64,000 nucleotides of DNA from the NCBI GenBank assembly GCA_964490845.1, contig CAZBED010000003.1:248001-312000 (forward strand), in the 5' to 3' direction. The DNA is from JADJSS01 sp964490845 (GTDB lineage Bacteria; Bacteroidota; Bacteroidia; Chitinophagales; JADIYW01). Of the stretch, positions 1 to 10,106 are shown piece by piece (positions within the stretch are counted from its first letter, which is position 1; every line of letters starts with the position of its first letter). The position numbers and the translations under genes were made by a program. Below the pieces are notes generated by a model. The model saw only the letters and a list, made by a program, of their open reading frames with translations, searched no databases and had not been told where the DNA came from.

Positions 1-3000
1 TAAATTTAACGCGTCGTAGTTGTGAAATGCCAGTTCCCTGTATGGGTTCCAGTCTTTAGAGGTATATAAACTGCTGACTCTTTGCCCGAATGCGTTAGAA
101 GTGTAGGCGCCAAGATACCCGCTATAATACGATTGCGGCAAATAGAAACTCCAGCTGTGCGGAAGAAATGCATCCAGCGAAGCATCATACATGCCCGCCA
201 GCAGCTCAGAAGCCATCTTCTCTTTATTGGGGCCAGATATTTTTATTTTCCATTGTTCTTTTTGTCCGGGCAATAATTTATCACGGAATGTCAGCCATTC
301 CACGCGCAAACTTTTATCCTCATAGGGCACCGCAATAAACTGGCTGCCTGCATAGTTTCTGTTTTTATTCACCAGCACATAACTTATTTCAACGCCTCCT
401 TTGTAATCGTCCTTTACAGCAAAAGAAAATGATTTTATCTCATTATACAACGAAACCACTTTCTTGTCCAGCTGTTTGCCTTTAAAGGCAATTTCGATTA
501 CCGCAAAAGCATTCTGCATCGATGAGCCGATTTTATACCTGATATTTTCACCTGGCTTTACCGTGGTCTTCTCTACCTTAAAAAAAGCAAATGATTTCGG
601 CGTTGGAGAAAGATCCGCTGCGGAAGAAACGGTAAACGTTTTCTTGAATTCGATAGGCTGTCCGTTCTTATCCCTGCAGGAAAACTCTATCCTGTAGGCA
701 CCGCTCTTCAACGAAGCCGGTGATATAACAACTTCTTTTTGTTTACCGGTATTAAACACATAAGTATTTACCAAAGCATCTGTTTTCCAGTTGCTCATCA
801 TGTCTTCATTATCATACACCTCATACGGAAATAATTTATCATGTTCCTGTTTGGACATGGAGAATTTATCAGGCTCATCCCATAGTCTGGCTTTCTTCGT
901 TTGTGCCGGCTCCAGCAAACTATACACTTTAATCGTGACATCTGTTGGCTCGGGTTCTCCGTTTAAATTATTGGTGGAAATCGCAATCTTGTTTTCTGCC
1001 GCGCCATCCATATTGTCCGATACGGATAAATCTGCCTCTATGGCCAGATAACCGACACGTACGGTAGTGACAGAGGAGTGTGTTTCACCATTTATGTCTA
1101 CAACATCCGCGGTAACTTCATAATTAAAATATGGTTTATACATCTTGGAAATAGATAAATCCGGAATGGCAGTAAAATCAATGGTAAAATTGCCATTGGC
1201 ATCCGTGGCAGCAACTCCGGTTTTTATGATTTTTTCATTGGATGAAGGTAGCCACGGCCTACGCCAACCCCACCAGCACCAGACCGGAAACTCAGCCACC
1301 CGCCGTACAGAATATTTTACTTCGGCATTATCAATATTGGCGCCGGAATAGGAGGCCGCTTTGCCGGTTACGGAAACCGTATCCTTTAAATTGAATGCTT
1401 TTCTTACGGGTTCAAAGGTGACCTCAAATTTCGGACGTTTATATTCTTCGACCTGCACGGACAGCGATCCAAAGTCTGTATTGATGGACATGCTGCCCAT
1501 CAGACCGGAAGTCGGTGCGGTAAACATTCCGGTAAAGGAGCCAAATTCATTGGTGGTAAAATCCTGTGATTTTATCTCCTGATAGTTGACATCCCGGAAC
1601 ATTACCTTCATCTTCTGGTTCGGAAGTATCTTGTATGTTTCACCGTTCCGCTCAGTTAGAATACCTTTTACGAAAATTGTCTGGCCCGGACGATAAATGC
1701 TTCTGTCTGTAAACAGGTGCACCTGCCGCTGTGCCGCGGGATTTTCATTTCTTGGATAATAGTATTGGTAGTACGACTGCTCACTAGGCAGAAAGTCCTT
1801 ATTGTAGGTAATATCAAACTGAAAATTTTCGCTATAATAACCGGAAGTTGGGTTGTCTGTTTTTTTCGAAACATAGCCAGAGGCATCTGTTGCCTGAGTA
1901 CCTAATTCCACGCGGACATATTTTCTTGTTTTATAGTCGTAATTGTTCCTGTAAAATTTCACCTGAGCATTTTTCAGTGGCTCTCCTGTGTTTCTGTTCA
2001 GCACATACATTTCAAAATACTTCTCATTATTGTTGTTTTTTGTGACGTAACTAATCTGTGAGGCAAATAATGTCTGATAAGCAATCGCTTCTTTTCCCGC
2101 ACTGATGGAAAATGACGGATTTGTCGAAACCAGAATGGCATAATAGCCCGGCTGCAACGCATCTATTTTAATTTCTGTGGAGTGATCAATACAATCCGCC
2201 GCATCCGGTAACGCTACATTCCAGCTTCTTAACGGCTTAATGGCATTCAATCTTTTTACAACATCTTCCTTTGTTTCCTTTTCATTGATCGTGAAAATTT
2301 TATCTTTTTCCTTGTACCCAAGCGGAATGACTTTGAAATATGCCCTGCTAATATTTTTATAAGACACCAACGCCTTGAATGGTTCATCCGGTACTACAGT
2401 TTGTTCGGATGTTAAAGAAAGGCTTTTATAAAAAATCGTTTCTTTTAGCGCATCACAATTTTTCGCACCTTCCGAGCCGGGGTAATTTCGGATAGTTTCA
2501 TTACAAATGCCCAATACTTCTTTTATTTCCTTGGCTATCTCTTCTCTGCTTTTGCCTTCCGGATGCTCATACAGGTAGTTAGCAAGTTCATAACTGATGA
2601 CGGCCCCGGTATTGCATTTTACATATTCCGTACGGATGCGTCTTAGCGCTGACAGAAAAAGTGGTTCATTTTCTTCTTTATTATAATAATGTTCTTTTAC
2701 ATATTGAATGCGCTTCCAGTCAGCATCGGCCAGTTCATCCGGGGTATTTCCGGATTTTAATTTAAACGCCAGCAATTGCTGGTATATCCTGAGCGCATTA
2801 TAGCTTCCCGAGTTTGCATCCCTGTCATCCAGTTTAATCTTTACAAACTCGGTTGCGGTGGCAAAGTATTGTTTATCATCGATGGAGAAAGCATTGGATG
2901 GTTCTGCCAGATTACTCTTATCTTCATTAAAATAATCAATAGCACGGTGAGCGAGTAAATCATATAATGTGGGTCGGAAAATCTTGGATCCTTTTTCTTC

Positions 3001-3540
3001 CGTTAAAATATCCTTGTAATTTGTCAGTTTGGTTTGCTGAAGTAAAGCAGCATTTTCCAGTGAGCCGATATAACAGGAATTGATTTCCTTAAACAGGGTT
3101 TTTAAGTCCCATGTGCGGAAATCGTCACTCTGCTTTTCATCGGTTGTAGTTCTGTTGGAAAATTTCCATGTATTCTCATTAAAATACTGCCAGTACAGTT
3201 CTCCAAGAATACTCTGTAAAACGGCTTTGTCGGTTCCTCCGGATTGCAGGATTTCGTTTTTCAGTTCATTTACAATCTTCCACTCCGACTCTTCTTCGAG
3301 CGTCATCATATAGTTATACTTATGCAGCAATCCTTTTACTGTTTGGGTGGCGTTCTTATCCTTTCGGGCTTTAATAATAATGCTCTCCACAGATTTCAGT
3401 GCGTCTTTTGTCTTGCCCGACTGTTCTAATTTATCAACGGATTTCCAAAGGCTTTCATAGTTCGTTTGTGCCATAATTGACTGGTTTATCAGGATAAAAA
3501 TCATGAGTAAGTATCCTGTTTTTTTAAGTTCGTGAATCAT
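1..3540 (-). CDS. alpha-2-macroglobulin family protein, C-terminus cut by window edge
   Basis: The frame is open from an ATG at 3538-3540 to the window edge, 1180 codons with no stop, so the C-terminal part lies outside. The N-terminus has a secretion signal (hydrophobic run ending near MAQ). About 600 residues of mostly helical, lysine- and glutamate-rich sequence follow. Then comes the MG2 signature DRSIYRPGQTIFVKG at roughly residues 610-625, the hallmark of bacterial alpha-2-macroglobulins and of tethered bait-type carriers. Further MG-like beta domains follow, with an odd tryptophan-rich stretch (WCWWGWRRPW) near residue 755. The thioester region, if present, would be beyond the edge. 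Bacterial family members are envelope proteins thought to trap foreign proteases. The gene starts 25 nt after the DUF3089 gene and is probably co-transcribed with it. Confidence 0.88.
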   Translation of the reverse strand, partial: MIHELKKTGYLLMIFILINQSIMAQTNYESLWKSVDKLEQSGKTKDALKSVESIIIKARKDKNATQTVKGLLHKYNYMMTLEEESEWKIVNELKNEILQSGGTDKAVLQSILGELYWQYFNENTWKFSNRTTTDEKQSDDFRTWDLKTLFKEINSCYIGSLENAALLQQTKLTNYKDILTEEKGSKIFRPTLYDLLAHRAIDYFNEDKSNLAEPSNAFSIDDKQYFATATEFVKIKLDDRDANSGSYNALRIYQQLLAFKLKSGNTPDELADADWKRIQYVKEHYYNKEENEPLFLSALRRIRTEYVKCNTGAVISYELANYLYEHPEGKSREEIAKEIKEVLGICNETIRNYPGSEGAKNCDALKETIFYKSLSLTSEQTVVPDEPFKALVSYKNISRAYFKVIPLGYKEKDKIFTINEKETKEDVVKRLNAIKPLRSWNVALPDAADCIDHSTEIKIDALQPGYYAILVSTNPSFSISAGKEAIAYQTLFASQISYVTKNNNNEKYFEMYVLNRNTGEPLKNAQVKFYRNNYDYKTRKYVRVELGTQATDASGYVSKKTDNPTSGYYSENFQFDITYNKDFLPSEQSYYQYYYPRNENPAAQRQVHLFTDRSIYRPGQTIFVKGILTERNGETYKILPNQKMKVMFRDVNYQEIKSQDFTTNEFGSFTGMFTAPTSGLMGSMSINTDFGSLSVQVEEYKRPKFEVTFEPVRKAFNLKDTVSVTGKAASYSGANIDNAEVKYSVRRVAEFPVWCWWGWRRPWLPSSNEKIIKTGVAATDANGNFTIDFTAIPDLSISKMYKPYFNYEVTADVVDINGETHSSVTTVRVGYLAIEADLSVSDNMDGAAENKIAISTNNLNGEPEPTDVTIKVYSLLEPAQTKKARLWDEPDKFSMSKQEHDKLFPYEVYDNEDMMSNWKTDALVNTYVFNTGKQKEVVISPASLKSGAYRIEFSCRDKNGQPIEFKKTFTVSSAADLSPTPKSFAFFKVEKTTVKPGENIRYKIGSSMQNAFAVIEIAFKGKQLDKKVVSLYNEIKSFSFAVKDDYKGGVEISYVLVNKNRNYAGSQFIAVPYEDKSLRVEWLTFRDKLLPGQKEQWKIKISGPNKEKMASELLAGMYDASLDAFLPHSWSFYLPQSYYSGYLGAYTSNAFGQRVSSLYTSKDWNPYRELAFHNYDALNL

Positions 3541-3565
3541 ATCGTTTTTTTTTACCGGTGTATTT

Positions 3566-4543
3566 TTATTTTTCAGCGGGGGCATTCATTTCCATATATT
3601 TTTTTAGCCGCAGCGCAACATTTTCCCTGATATTGAGATAAAAAAGATTGTAGTCGAACAGGTGATAATTTTTAAACCCTAAGGATATAAATCCTCCGGA
3701 CTCAGGTTTCTGGATTTCCAAGACGCCATTCCCGCATCTGGCGCCGCATACATTTGTATACAATTCATCAGATTTTCTGGAAACACTGCCCAGATTATAA
3801 TTTGCGAAAACAAATGTTTTATCTCTGGTCCAGCTCAACGGATTCACCACCACGGCATTGTTATATTCCGTCATCCAGTCTATTTTGGCATCCATCCCAA
3901 ATGTGCAATATGAAATATAACCACCAAATGTATCTGCCTTCTCAGACACCTTCAGAAACTGAAACTGATCTTCTTTGGTGGGGTAACCGATAATATAAGC
4001 CTCCACCAGTTGTTTTTGAAGAGGGGTGCCGTCAAAAAACTCACGCAAGAGGCGCTGTGCATGCATGCTACCCTGTGAGTGCCCTGCAATAATGATGGGC
4101 CTGCCTTTATTATAATTTTTCAGATAATACTGAAACGCTTCCCTGATATCCTGATAGGCAAAATCAAAGGCATCTTTAGAGCGTTGCGAATTTTTGGAAA
4201 AGAAATTATTCAACGCCGCCTGACGATAGCGCGGCGCATATACCTTACAGCTCCCGTTAAAAACACTTGCCTGATATTTTACCGGCAGGTTATCCGTCTG
4301 ATTGTTAATCGCATTGTTTTCTATGTTCGCATTGCCCTTGAACCCGGTCAGGTCTGTCGTCGGATGTATGTAAAAAACATCCGCTATTGCGCTGTCCTGA
4401 TTGTCGCTCAATCCCTTTGGTGTCCAATCGGCATTATCTTTCATATCAGGTAACGCCGCCCAGTTTTCCGAACTGGAATAATCCACCGCAAATCCCTGCG
4501 CAAAGGAAGATAAGAAGAAGAAAATCTGAATACAGTACCGCAT
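3566..4543 (-). CDS. DUF3089 family alpha/beta-hydrolase, secreted
   Basis: 325 aa. It begins with a signal peptide (MRYCIQIFFFLSSFAQGFA). The mature part shows the features of DUF3089 proteins: an early VFYIHPTTD segment and the nucleophile elbow GHSQGS near residue 153, which supplies the presumed catalytic serine. A catalytic Asp/His pair is expected in the C-terminal half but I cannot assign it with certainty. The substrate is unknown; the family is annotated as lipase/esterase-like. It lies between the AAA+ gene (88 nt upstream) and the alpha-2-macroglobulin gene (25 nt downstream), all in one direction. Confidence 0.85.
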   Translation of the reverse strand: MRYCIQIFFFLSSFAQGFAVDYSSSENWAALPDMKDNADWTPKGLSDNQDSAIADVFYIHPTTDLTGFKGNANIENNAINNQTDNLPVKYQASVFNGSCKVYAPRYRQAALNNFFSKNSQRSKDAFDFAYQDIREAFQYYLKNYNKGRPIIIAGHSQGSMHAQRLLREFFDGTPLQKQLVEAYIIGYPTKEDQFQFLKVSEKADTFGGYISYCTFGMDAKIDWMTEYNNAVVVNPLSWTRDKTFVFANYNLGSVSRKSDELYTNVCGARCGNGVLEIQKPESGGFISLGFKNYHLFDYNLFYLNIRENVALRLKKYMEMNAPAEK

Positions 4544-4631
4544 AACCGTTTTTATTTTCTACAACGCAAATTACATGCCTTTTGTATTCATGAATCAGAA
4601 ATTTACAAAAAATTATGATGCTTCTAAAGGA

Positions 4632-7307
4632 TTAAGCATCCCCCCCGAGCCTAAATCCCAATTGCTTCTTCAGTGTATTTCCCTGATATACGAATTCCTC
4701 CACATCCTCCAGAATCATGGTATACATATCCTGCTGATTACGGAGCGAAGCAGGTATATCCGCCATTCGCAGATGCTGGTTCTTTATCGCTTCATCTATT
4801 GTCTGACGAACGGTACGCGCATTGCCGAAAAACTTATCTCTGTATTTGTACAGGTTATCAAAATAACGGAGCAGGTGGTTTTTTGCCTCTTCATTGGCCG
4901 ACAGGGTTTCTCTTTTCAGATACCAGTCTGCCATCAGCATCATTTGCTCCGGCGTATAATCTTCGAAATGGAGTTTCTTATCAAAACGGGAATTTAAGCC
5001 TGGATTAGACCTGAGAAAGGCGTTCATATTATCTGTATATCCGGCTGCGAACACAACAAGTTGTCCGCGTAAATCTTCCATCCGCTTGAGAATTGTTTCA
5101 ATCGCTTCTTTTCCAAAATTATTAGACGAGTCAGACTCTGCCAGCGCATATGCTTCATCGATAAATAAGACACCCCCCAAGGCCTCCTCCACTTTCTCAT
5201 TTGTCTTGATGGCTGTCTGCCCTACATATCCCGCAACCAGGCTTTCCCTGTCTACTTCTACCATATGCCCGCGTTCCAGAATACCAAGGGCTTTCAGCAC
5301 TTTCCCCATAATACGGGCGACCGTCGTTTTGCCTGTTCCTGGATTGCCTGTAAAAACAGTATGCAACGAGAGTTTGTTCAGCACATCTTTTCCAATGTCA
5401 TTATAATATTTTATCAGCTTCACCAGTTCATCGATTTCGGATTTTACATTATCCAGCCCAATCATCTGATTCAATTCCGCTAAAGCGTCATCCAATTCCG
5501 CAGCGTTGATGGTAAGTTTCAGCGCCTTGCGTTTTCCGGCTTCAAAGACCTTAACCACATCTTCGAGTGTAATGGTTGTAAGCTGCTCTTTGGTTAATGA
5601 TTTCTGATCCGGGATATTCATTAAACGCAAAGCCATGTTCATCTTTGACTTATTAATAACCCCTTCCACAAACCGGGCATTCCCGAAGTTTTTATCCCGG
5701 TTTCTGTACGCCTCGGTGAGTTCTTCTTTCAGTACCTTCTGCGCCGGTGCATCCAGTGTGAGTTTAAGTTTCTCCGCGATATATAACCCTATGGAAAATA
5801 AATCTTCTGGCAGATAATCTTCAAACGTAAAATACTGAGAGAAGCGCGACTTCAATCCGGGATTGGATTCGATGAACGCCTTCATTTCTTTCGGATAGCC
5901 TGCAACAAAGATGGCTATATCTCCTGGTCCGTCGCTCATTTCCTTTATCAATAACTCTACCACTTCCTTGCCATAGTCGCGGCTGTCTTCTCCGCTGCGT
6001 GCAAGGGAGTAGGCCTCATCAATGAATAAGATACCGCCCCTTGCCTCATCTATTTTCTTTTGTGTTTTAGGTGCTGTCTGTCCAATAAATTCGCCCACCA
6101 GATCCACACGGTCCACCTCCAGAACATGCCCTCTGCTGAGCAGGCCGAGTTTATGATAAATCTTGCCGAGCAAGCGCATCACTGTCGTTTTGCCGGTACC
6201 CGGATTACCGATGGCCACACTATGCAGTGAGAAACCGGTATCATTCACGACACCCTGTTCTTTCATCAGTTTATTAAAATTTATCAGGGTAATCTGGTCG
6301 TGTATATATTTTTTGACCTGTTGTAATCCCACCAGTTTGTCCATCTCCTGCAACAGCTCTTCCAACGATTTATCATCATATTTTGACGAAACATCGTTTT
6401 CATTTTTTGCCGCCGCCATTGCCACAGGAAGAGTTGTTCCGTTTGTCATTTCCAATTCTCCCTCCTGAAACTCTTCTCCACACTCGAATACAGCGGCGGC
6501 CACCAAAACATCCATAAATACCAGTTCCAGCGTATATTTATCATCTTTCCAGGAGCCGCCATCGTCTGTTCCCCAGCCTATATCAAACGTATAGGTCCAT
6601 TCCTTTTTTCCTTCCGGTATCCTTCCCAGCCTCGTGATGACGGCCTTGTGCTGCCCGGCATCGTCGTAATAATTCAGGAACAGTTCGTAATTCCAATCCA
6701 GGTTAGTGAGGTTTACAATCTTCACTTCCGCCCAAAGAAATCTTGTATCCTGTCGGGAAATCTTATTGTAATATACTCTGCTTCCGGGATCCTGTTTCCA
6801 ACCGTCTGATTCTCCATTGTATAATTTTATACTCTCCACCGCAAAATAGGGATTAGACTGAAGTGAAACCCTTCCTACTTCATTAATGAAGAATGCCTGT
6901 GTACCAACCAGTACATTATCTATATAAGCTTCCCACACATAGCTTCCCTTCAACCAGTAAGCAGCCGTCTCTTTATTGCCCCAGCCATCTCGGACGAATA
7001 AAATGTTTTCATCTTTCAGAACATCTATATCCTTATCCAGGCTACAGAGCTCTTCTCTCTTGTTCCCGCTAATATCTATCGCTTTCAGTGTTACTTTGCA
7101 TTTCCAGTCTTCTTCATCAAACAATTTATTGTAAAAAGCCAGTTCGCAACGTATATAGGTTGTTTCTGCCCGATCAAAAACCGTACGGTATTTTTTAGTG
7201 GAATTCGCCATCCATTCATCTGAAGCATAGGTCAGCAGACTCTTAAATTTATACTTCACGAAGTTTTTATCGGATGACTTATTCGTATCGTTATTACCGA
7301 AAAACAT
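4632..7307 (-). CDS. Double CbxX/SpoVK-type AAA+ ATPase with duplicated N-terminal beta domain
   Basis: 891 aa. Two AAA+ modules of the CbxX/CfxQ type are clear. Walker A GNPGTGKT is at residues 367-374 and again at 654-661, each followed by a Walker B of the form LFIDEAY (about 428 and 717) and the family motif SNPGLxSRF. Related proteins (CbbX, SpoVK, ESX EccA) remodel other proteins with ATP. The first 290 residues are not a standard CbxX part. They hold two similar beta-rich repeats, about 46-142 and 185-280, sharing GWG, a following W, and D-x-VLV near their ends. There is no signal peptide, so it is cytoplasmic. It is divergent from thiL; a TAGCTTTA element at 7323-7330 on the minus strand is a possible promoter. 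Confidence 0.88.
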   Translation of the reverse strand: MFFGNNDTNKSSDKNFVKYKFKSLLTYASDEWMANSTKKYRTVFDRAETTYIRCELAFYNKLFDEEDWKCKVTLKAIDISGNKREELCSLDKDIDVLKDENILFVRDGWGNKETAAYWLKGSYVWEAYIDNVLVGTQAFFINEVGRVSLQSNPYFAVESIKLYNGESDGWKQDPGSRVYYNKISRQDTRFLWAEVKIVNLTNLDWNYELFLNYYDDAGQHKAVITRLGRIPEGKKEWTYTFDIGWGTDDGGSWKDDKYTLELVFMDVLVAAAVFECGEEFQEGELEMTNGTTLPVAMAAAKNENDVSSKYDDKSLEELLQEMDKLVGLQQVKKYIHDQITLINFNKLMKEQGVVNDTGFSLHSVAIGNPGTGKTTVMRLLGKIYHKLGLLSRGHVLEVDRVDLVGEFIGQTAPKTQKKIDEARGGILFIDEAYSLARSGEDSRDYGKEVVELLIKEMSDGPGDIAIFVAGYPKEMKAFIESNPGLKSRFSQYFTFEDYLPEDLFSIGLYIAEKLKLTLDAPAQKVLKEELTEAYRNRDKNFGNARFVEGVINKSKMNMALRLMNIPDQKSLTKEQLTTITLEDVVKVFEAGKRKALKLTINAAELDDALAELNQMIGLDNVKSEIDELVKLIKYYNDIGKDVLNKLSLHTVFTGNPGTGKTTVARIMGKVLKALGILERGHMVEVDRESLVAGYVGQTAIKTNEKVEEALGGVLFIDEAYALAESDSSNNFGKEAIETILKRMEDLRGQLVVFAAGYTDNMNAFLRSNPGLNSRFDKKLHFEDYTPEQMMLMADWYLKRETLSANEEAKNHLLRYFDNLYKYRDKFFGNARTVRQTIDEAIKNQHLRMADIPASLRNQQDMYTMILEDVEEFVYQGNTLKKQLGFRLGGDA

Positions 7308-7359
7308 GGAATTGCTTTTATGTAAAGCTATAAAATTATCGGCTATTCATCTCTATTCG

Positions 7360-7367
7360 TATCTTTG
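7360..7367 (+). promoter_or_regulatory. Bacteroidota -7 element upstream of thiL
   Basis: TATCTTTG matches the Bacteroidota -7 consensus TAnnTTTG exactly and ends 4 nt before the thiL ATG. Transcription should start at or a few bases before the start codon, so the message would be leaderless or nearly so. No convincing -33 TTG was found at the usual distance. Confidence 0.6.
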
Positions 7368-7371
7368 CACT

Positions 7372-8409
7372 ATGGAAAAAGCAAAAAGAACCGAAATCTC
7401 CTCTTTAGGCGAATTCGGACTGATAGACCGTTTGACACAAAACATACAATTATATCACGCCTCTTCCAAAAAGGGAGCAGGTGACGACGCCGCTGTGATT
7501 CAGCCTGAGGAGACTCAGGTAGTCACCACCGATATTCTGGTGGAGGGCATCCACTTTGATTTAGTATATACACCATTAAAACATCTGGGATATAAAAGTG
7601 TCATTGTTAATCTGTCAGATATATATGCCATGAATGCGCTACCGAAACAGATATTGGTTTCTATAGCCATTTCTAACCGGTTTTCCGTAGAAGCGATAGA
7701 AGAAATTTATGAAGGAATGCGGTTAGCCTGTACTAAATATCAGGTGGATTTAGTGGGAGGAGATACCACCGCTTCACCAAAAGGGCTGATTATAAATGTA
7801 GTGGTTATCGGTGAACAGCAAGCAGAAAAGATAGTGTATAGGAATACAGCGAAGGAAGGTGATTTGTTGTGTGTTTCCGGAGATTTAGGCGGCGCTTATA
7901 TGGGGCTTACCGTATTACAGAGAGAAAAACAGGTATTTCTGAACGCTCCGGATGCCAGCGTTGAATTAGAAGGCAATGATTACATAGTAGGTCGACAACT
8001 GAAACCGGAAGCCAGAAAAGATATTATCGAATTTTTTGCCGCTGAGAGTATCATTCCGACAGCCATGATTGATATTTCTGACGGCCTGAGTTCTGAAATC
8101 CTGCATATCTGCAAACAAAGCAACGTGGGGTGTCAGCTGAATGAGGCGGCAGTTCCGATAGCTAATGAAACATACAACAAAGCACTGGAATTTAACATCG
8201 ACCCTATCAACTGTGCACTAAGCGGAGGAGAAGATTACGAATTATTGTTCACGATTCTTCCAAGTGATAAAAATAAAATAGACAGACATCCCGATATCAG
8301 CATTATCGGAGAGATACTGGATGCTAATCTTGGCGTAAAATTGTACACCAAAGGCGGTAATTACCATGACATCATTTCGCTGGGATGGGATGGCCTGAAA
8401 GATGAATAA
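7372..8409 (+). CDS. thiL: Thiamine-monophosphate kinase
   Basis: 345 aa. It phosphorylates thiamine monophosphate to thiamine diphosphate with ATP, the last step of cofactor synthesis, in the cytoplasm. The family motifs appear in order: GAGDDAAVI, TTDILVEGIHFD, NLSDIYAMNA, LVGGDTTAS, SGDLGGAYMG, DISDGLSSE and GGEDYELLF. The frame stays open upstream to 7306, but the ATG at 7372 is chosen because it begins the conserved N-terminus and lies just after the -7 promoter element. A longer start would place that promoter inside the gene. DinB and TspO genes follow closely in the same direction. No TPP riboswitch was seen. Confidence 0.95.
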   Translation: MEKAKRTEISSLGEFGLIDRLTQNIQLYHASSKKGAGDDAAVIQPEETQVVTTDILVEGIHFDLVYTPLKHLGYKSVIVNLSDIYAMNALPKQILVSIAISNRFSVEAIEEIYEGMRLACTKYQVDLVGGDTTASPKGLIINVVVIGEQQAEKIVYRNTAKEGDLLCVSGDLGGAYMGLTVLQREKQVFLNAPDASVELEGNDYIVGRQLKPEARKDIIEFFAAESIIPTAMIDISDGLSSEILHICKQSNVGCQLNEAAVPIANETYNKALEFNIDPINCALSGGEDYELLFTILPSDKNKIDRHPDISIIGEILDANLGVKLYTKGGNYHDIISLGWDGLKDE

Positions 8410-8427
8410 CCACTTCAACCAACTATT

Positions 8428-8919
8428 ATGAATACAGCATCCATATTATTACAGACTTTCAATGAAACCAGGAGCCTGACGCATTATTATTTCAACAAAC
8501 TGAAAGATACGGATATCAATCGTTCGTTTAAAGTAAATGGCATTCAGCTCAATTATCCGAAATGGCTGATGGCACATGTGACGTGGGCGGAACATTTTTT
8601 AATCATTGAAGCGTTAGGAGCTGAAAAAATTCCAGTGGAGTGGTTCGGCAAGGTTGCGTTCGGAACGCCAATGTGCCGACCGGAAGAATTGCCGGATATA
8701 GAAACAATCTTTGCTGATATGAAAAGCGTACATGATGCCGTCAATAGTTTTATCCCTGACTTATCGGATATGCAGCTGGAAGAAAAGAACGTACTGGGCA
8801 TGAAATTTGGCCCGAACGAAAGCAAGCGGTATATGCTGATTCATGCTATCCGACATGAAGGCACCCATGCCGGACAATTAGGATGGTTGTGCAAAATTCA
8901 TGGCATTAAAACAATGTAA
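8428..8919 (+). CDS. DinB family protein
   Basis: 163 aa four-helix-bundle protein of the DinB/YfiT superfamily, which includes metal-dependent thiol transferases and many members of unknown role. The expected histidines are present: one in AHVTWAEHFL near residue 50 and a C-terminal pair in RHEGTHAGQLGWL around residues 146-150, the usual three-His metal site. It starts 18 nt after thiL and is probably co-transcribed. The substrate cannot be told from sequence. A second, only distantly similar DinB gene lies at 25973. Confidence 0.85.
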   Translation: MNTASILLQTFNETRSLTHYYFNKLKDTDINRSFKVNGIQLNYPKWLMAHVTWAEHFLIIEALGAEKIPVEWFGKVAFGTPMCRPEELPDIETIFADMKSVHDAVNSFIPDLSDMQLEEKNVLGMKFGPNESKRYMLIHAIRHEGTHAGQLGWLCKIHGIKTM

Positions 8920-8949
8920 CGGTTTGGTTGTTTTATAAACAGATAGACT

Positions 8950-9414
8950 ATGCCAACTTATTTAAAACTACTCATTTCAATTTCCGCTTGCTTGGCCGTC
9001 GGAGGTGTATCAGGATTTGTTACTGCAAATGAAATCCCCGGATGGTATGTAAACATCAACAAGCCGGTTTTTAATCCGCCGAACTGGATTTTCGGGCCGG
9101 TATGGACGGCATTATACATTCTAATGGGAATTGCCTTTTTTCTGATTTGGAAATCCCCCACGCCCGCTAAAGAAAAAGCTTATCTGTTTTTTGCACTTCA
9201 GCTGGTATTGAATTTTTTCTGGTCAATTATTTTCTTTCGCCTTCATGCAGTAGGTTTTGCATTGGCAGAAATTATCATGATGTGGATATGCATCTTATTG
9301 ACCATTGTTTCATTCTATCCGATATCGAAACCTGCCGCTTACTTACTGATACCATATCTGCTTTGGGTAAGTTTTGCTTCTGTACTGAATTTTTCAATAT
9401 GGCGGCTAAATTAG
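8950..9414 (+). CDS. tspO: TspO/MBR family membrane protein
   Basis: 154 aa with five predicted membrane helices, as in the TspO/MBR (tryptophan-rich sensory protein) family. The signature W-Y-x3-N-K-P-x-F-N-P-P-N-W-I-F-G-P-V-W lies near residues 32-52, between helices 1 and 2. Helix 3 region FALQLVLNFFWSIIFF is also typical. TspO proteins bind porphyrins and related ligands and affect tetrapyrrole or stress responses; the exact role here is not evident. It follows the DinB gene by 30 nt and precedes the TRIC gene. Confidence 0.92.
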   Translation: MPTYLKLLISISACLAVGGVSGFVTANEIPGWYVNINKPVFNPPNWIFGPVWTALYILMGIAFFLIWKSPTPAKEKAYLFFALQLVLNFFWSIIFFRLHAVGFALAEIIMMWICILLTIVSFYPISKPAAYLLIPYLLWVSFASVLNFSIWRLN

Positions 9415-9466
9415 TGCCTTCCGAAATTCAGGCATTCCATACTCACTTTCTTATTATCTTTACAAT

Positions 9467-10084
9467 ATGTCGTTGATTTATTCCATTGACTTAGCCGGTA
9501 CCTTTGTCTTCACCATCTCGGGTGCATTGGCAGCCAGCGACAAAAAACATCATCACGATATTTTCAGTGTTTTCTTTACAGGATTCATCACCGCCATCGG
9601 GGGCGGTACCGTTAGGGATGTGACGTTAGGCGCCTATCCGGTGGCCTGGATCAATGATATCAACTACCTGCTTGCCATTTTTGGCGGCGTATTGTTTACC
9701 TTTCTGTTCCGGCGTTATATTATCCGGATTTCCCGAACACTCAGCATCTTTGATACTGTGGGTATGGCTATTTATGTCGTTCTGGGTGTGCAGAAAAGTT
9801 TGGTGTTCGAAGTCAACCTAATGGCAGCCGTAATATTAGGCATGATATCCGGTATTTTCGGCGGTGTCATTCGTGATACTTTACTCAATGAGATTCCTTT
9901 AATCTTCCGGAAAGAGTTGTATGCCACACCGTGTTTGCTCGGTTCGGCATTGTTCGTATTATTACATTTCTGGGGGGTGGAGGAGCAATTGAATTTTGTC
10001 CTGTCTGTCCTGTTTATCGTTGGGTTCCGCTTGCTGGCAACAAGATACCACTGGAGCCTGCCAACCCTTACCTTCAGAGAATAA
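9467..10084 (+). CDS. TRIC-type trimeric cation channel family protein (UPF0126)
   Basis: 205 aa, seven hydrophobic segments arranged as two similar three-helix repeats. Each repeat carries the glycine-rich kink motif of prokaryotic TRIC channels followed by R-D: GGGTVRDV near residue 48 and GGVIRDTL near residue 131. Prokaryotic TRIC proteins are homotrimeric K+/Na+-permeable channels in the inner membrane. Length and motif spacing match the family (E. coli YicG type). It ends 22 nt before the convergent guaD gene. Confidence 0.93.
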   Translation: MSLIYSIDLAGTFVFTISGALAASDKKHHHDIFSVFFTGFITAIGGGTVRDVTLGAYPVAWINDINYLLAIFGGVLFTFLFRRYIIRISRTLSIFDTVGMAIYVVLGVQKSLVFEVNLMAAVILGMISGIFGGVIRDTLLNEIPLIFRKELYATPCLLGSALFVLLHFWGVEEQLNFVLSVLFIVGFRLLATRYHWSLPTLTFRE

Positions 10085-10106
10085 AAGAAACGTATTCCTG
10101 CTCTTT

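Noticed and set aside
4079..4453. Open frame opposite the DUF3089 gene, and many similar opposite-strand frames through the window
   Set aside because: They lie wholly within recognised genes on the other strand and show no domain, signal or promoter of their own.
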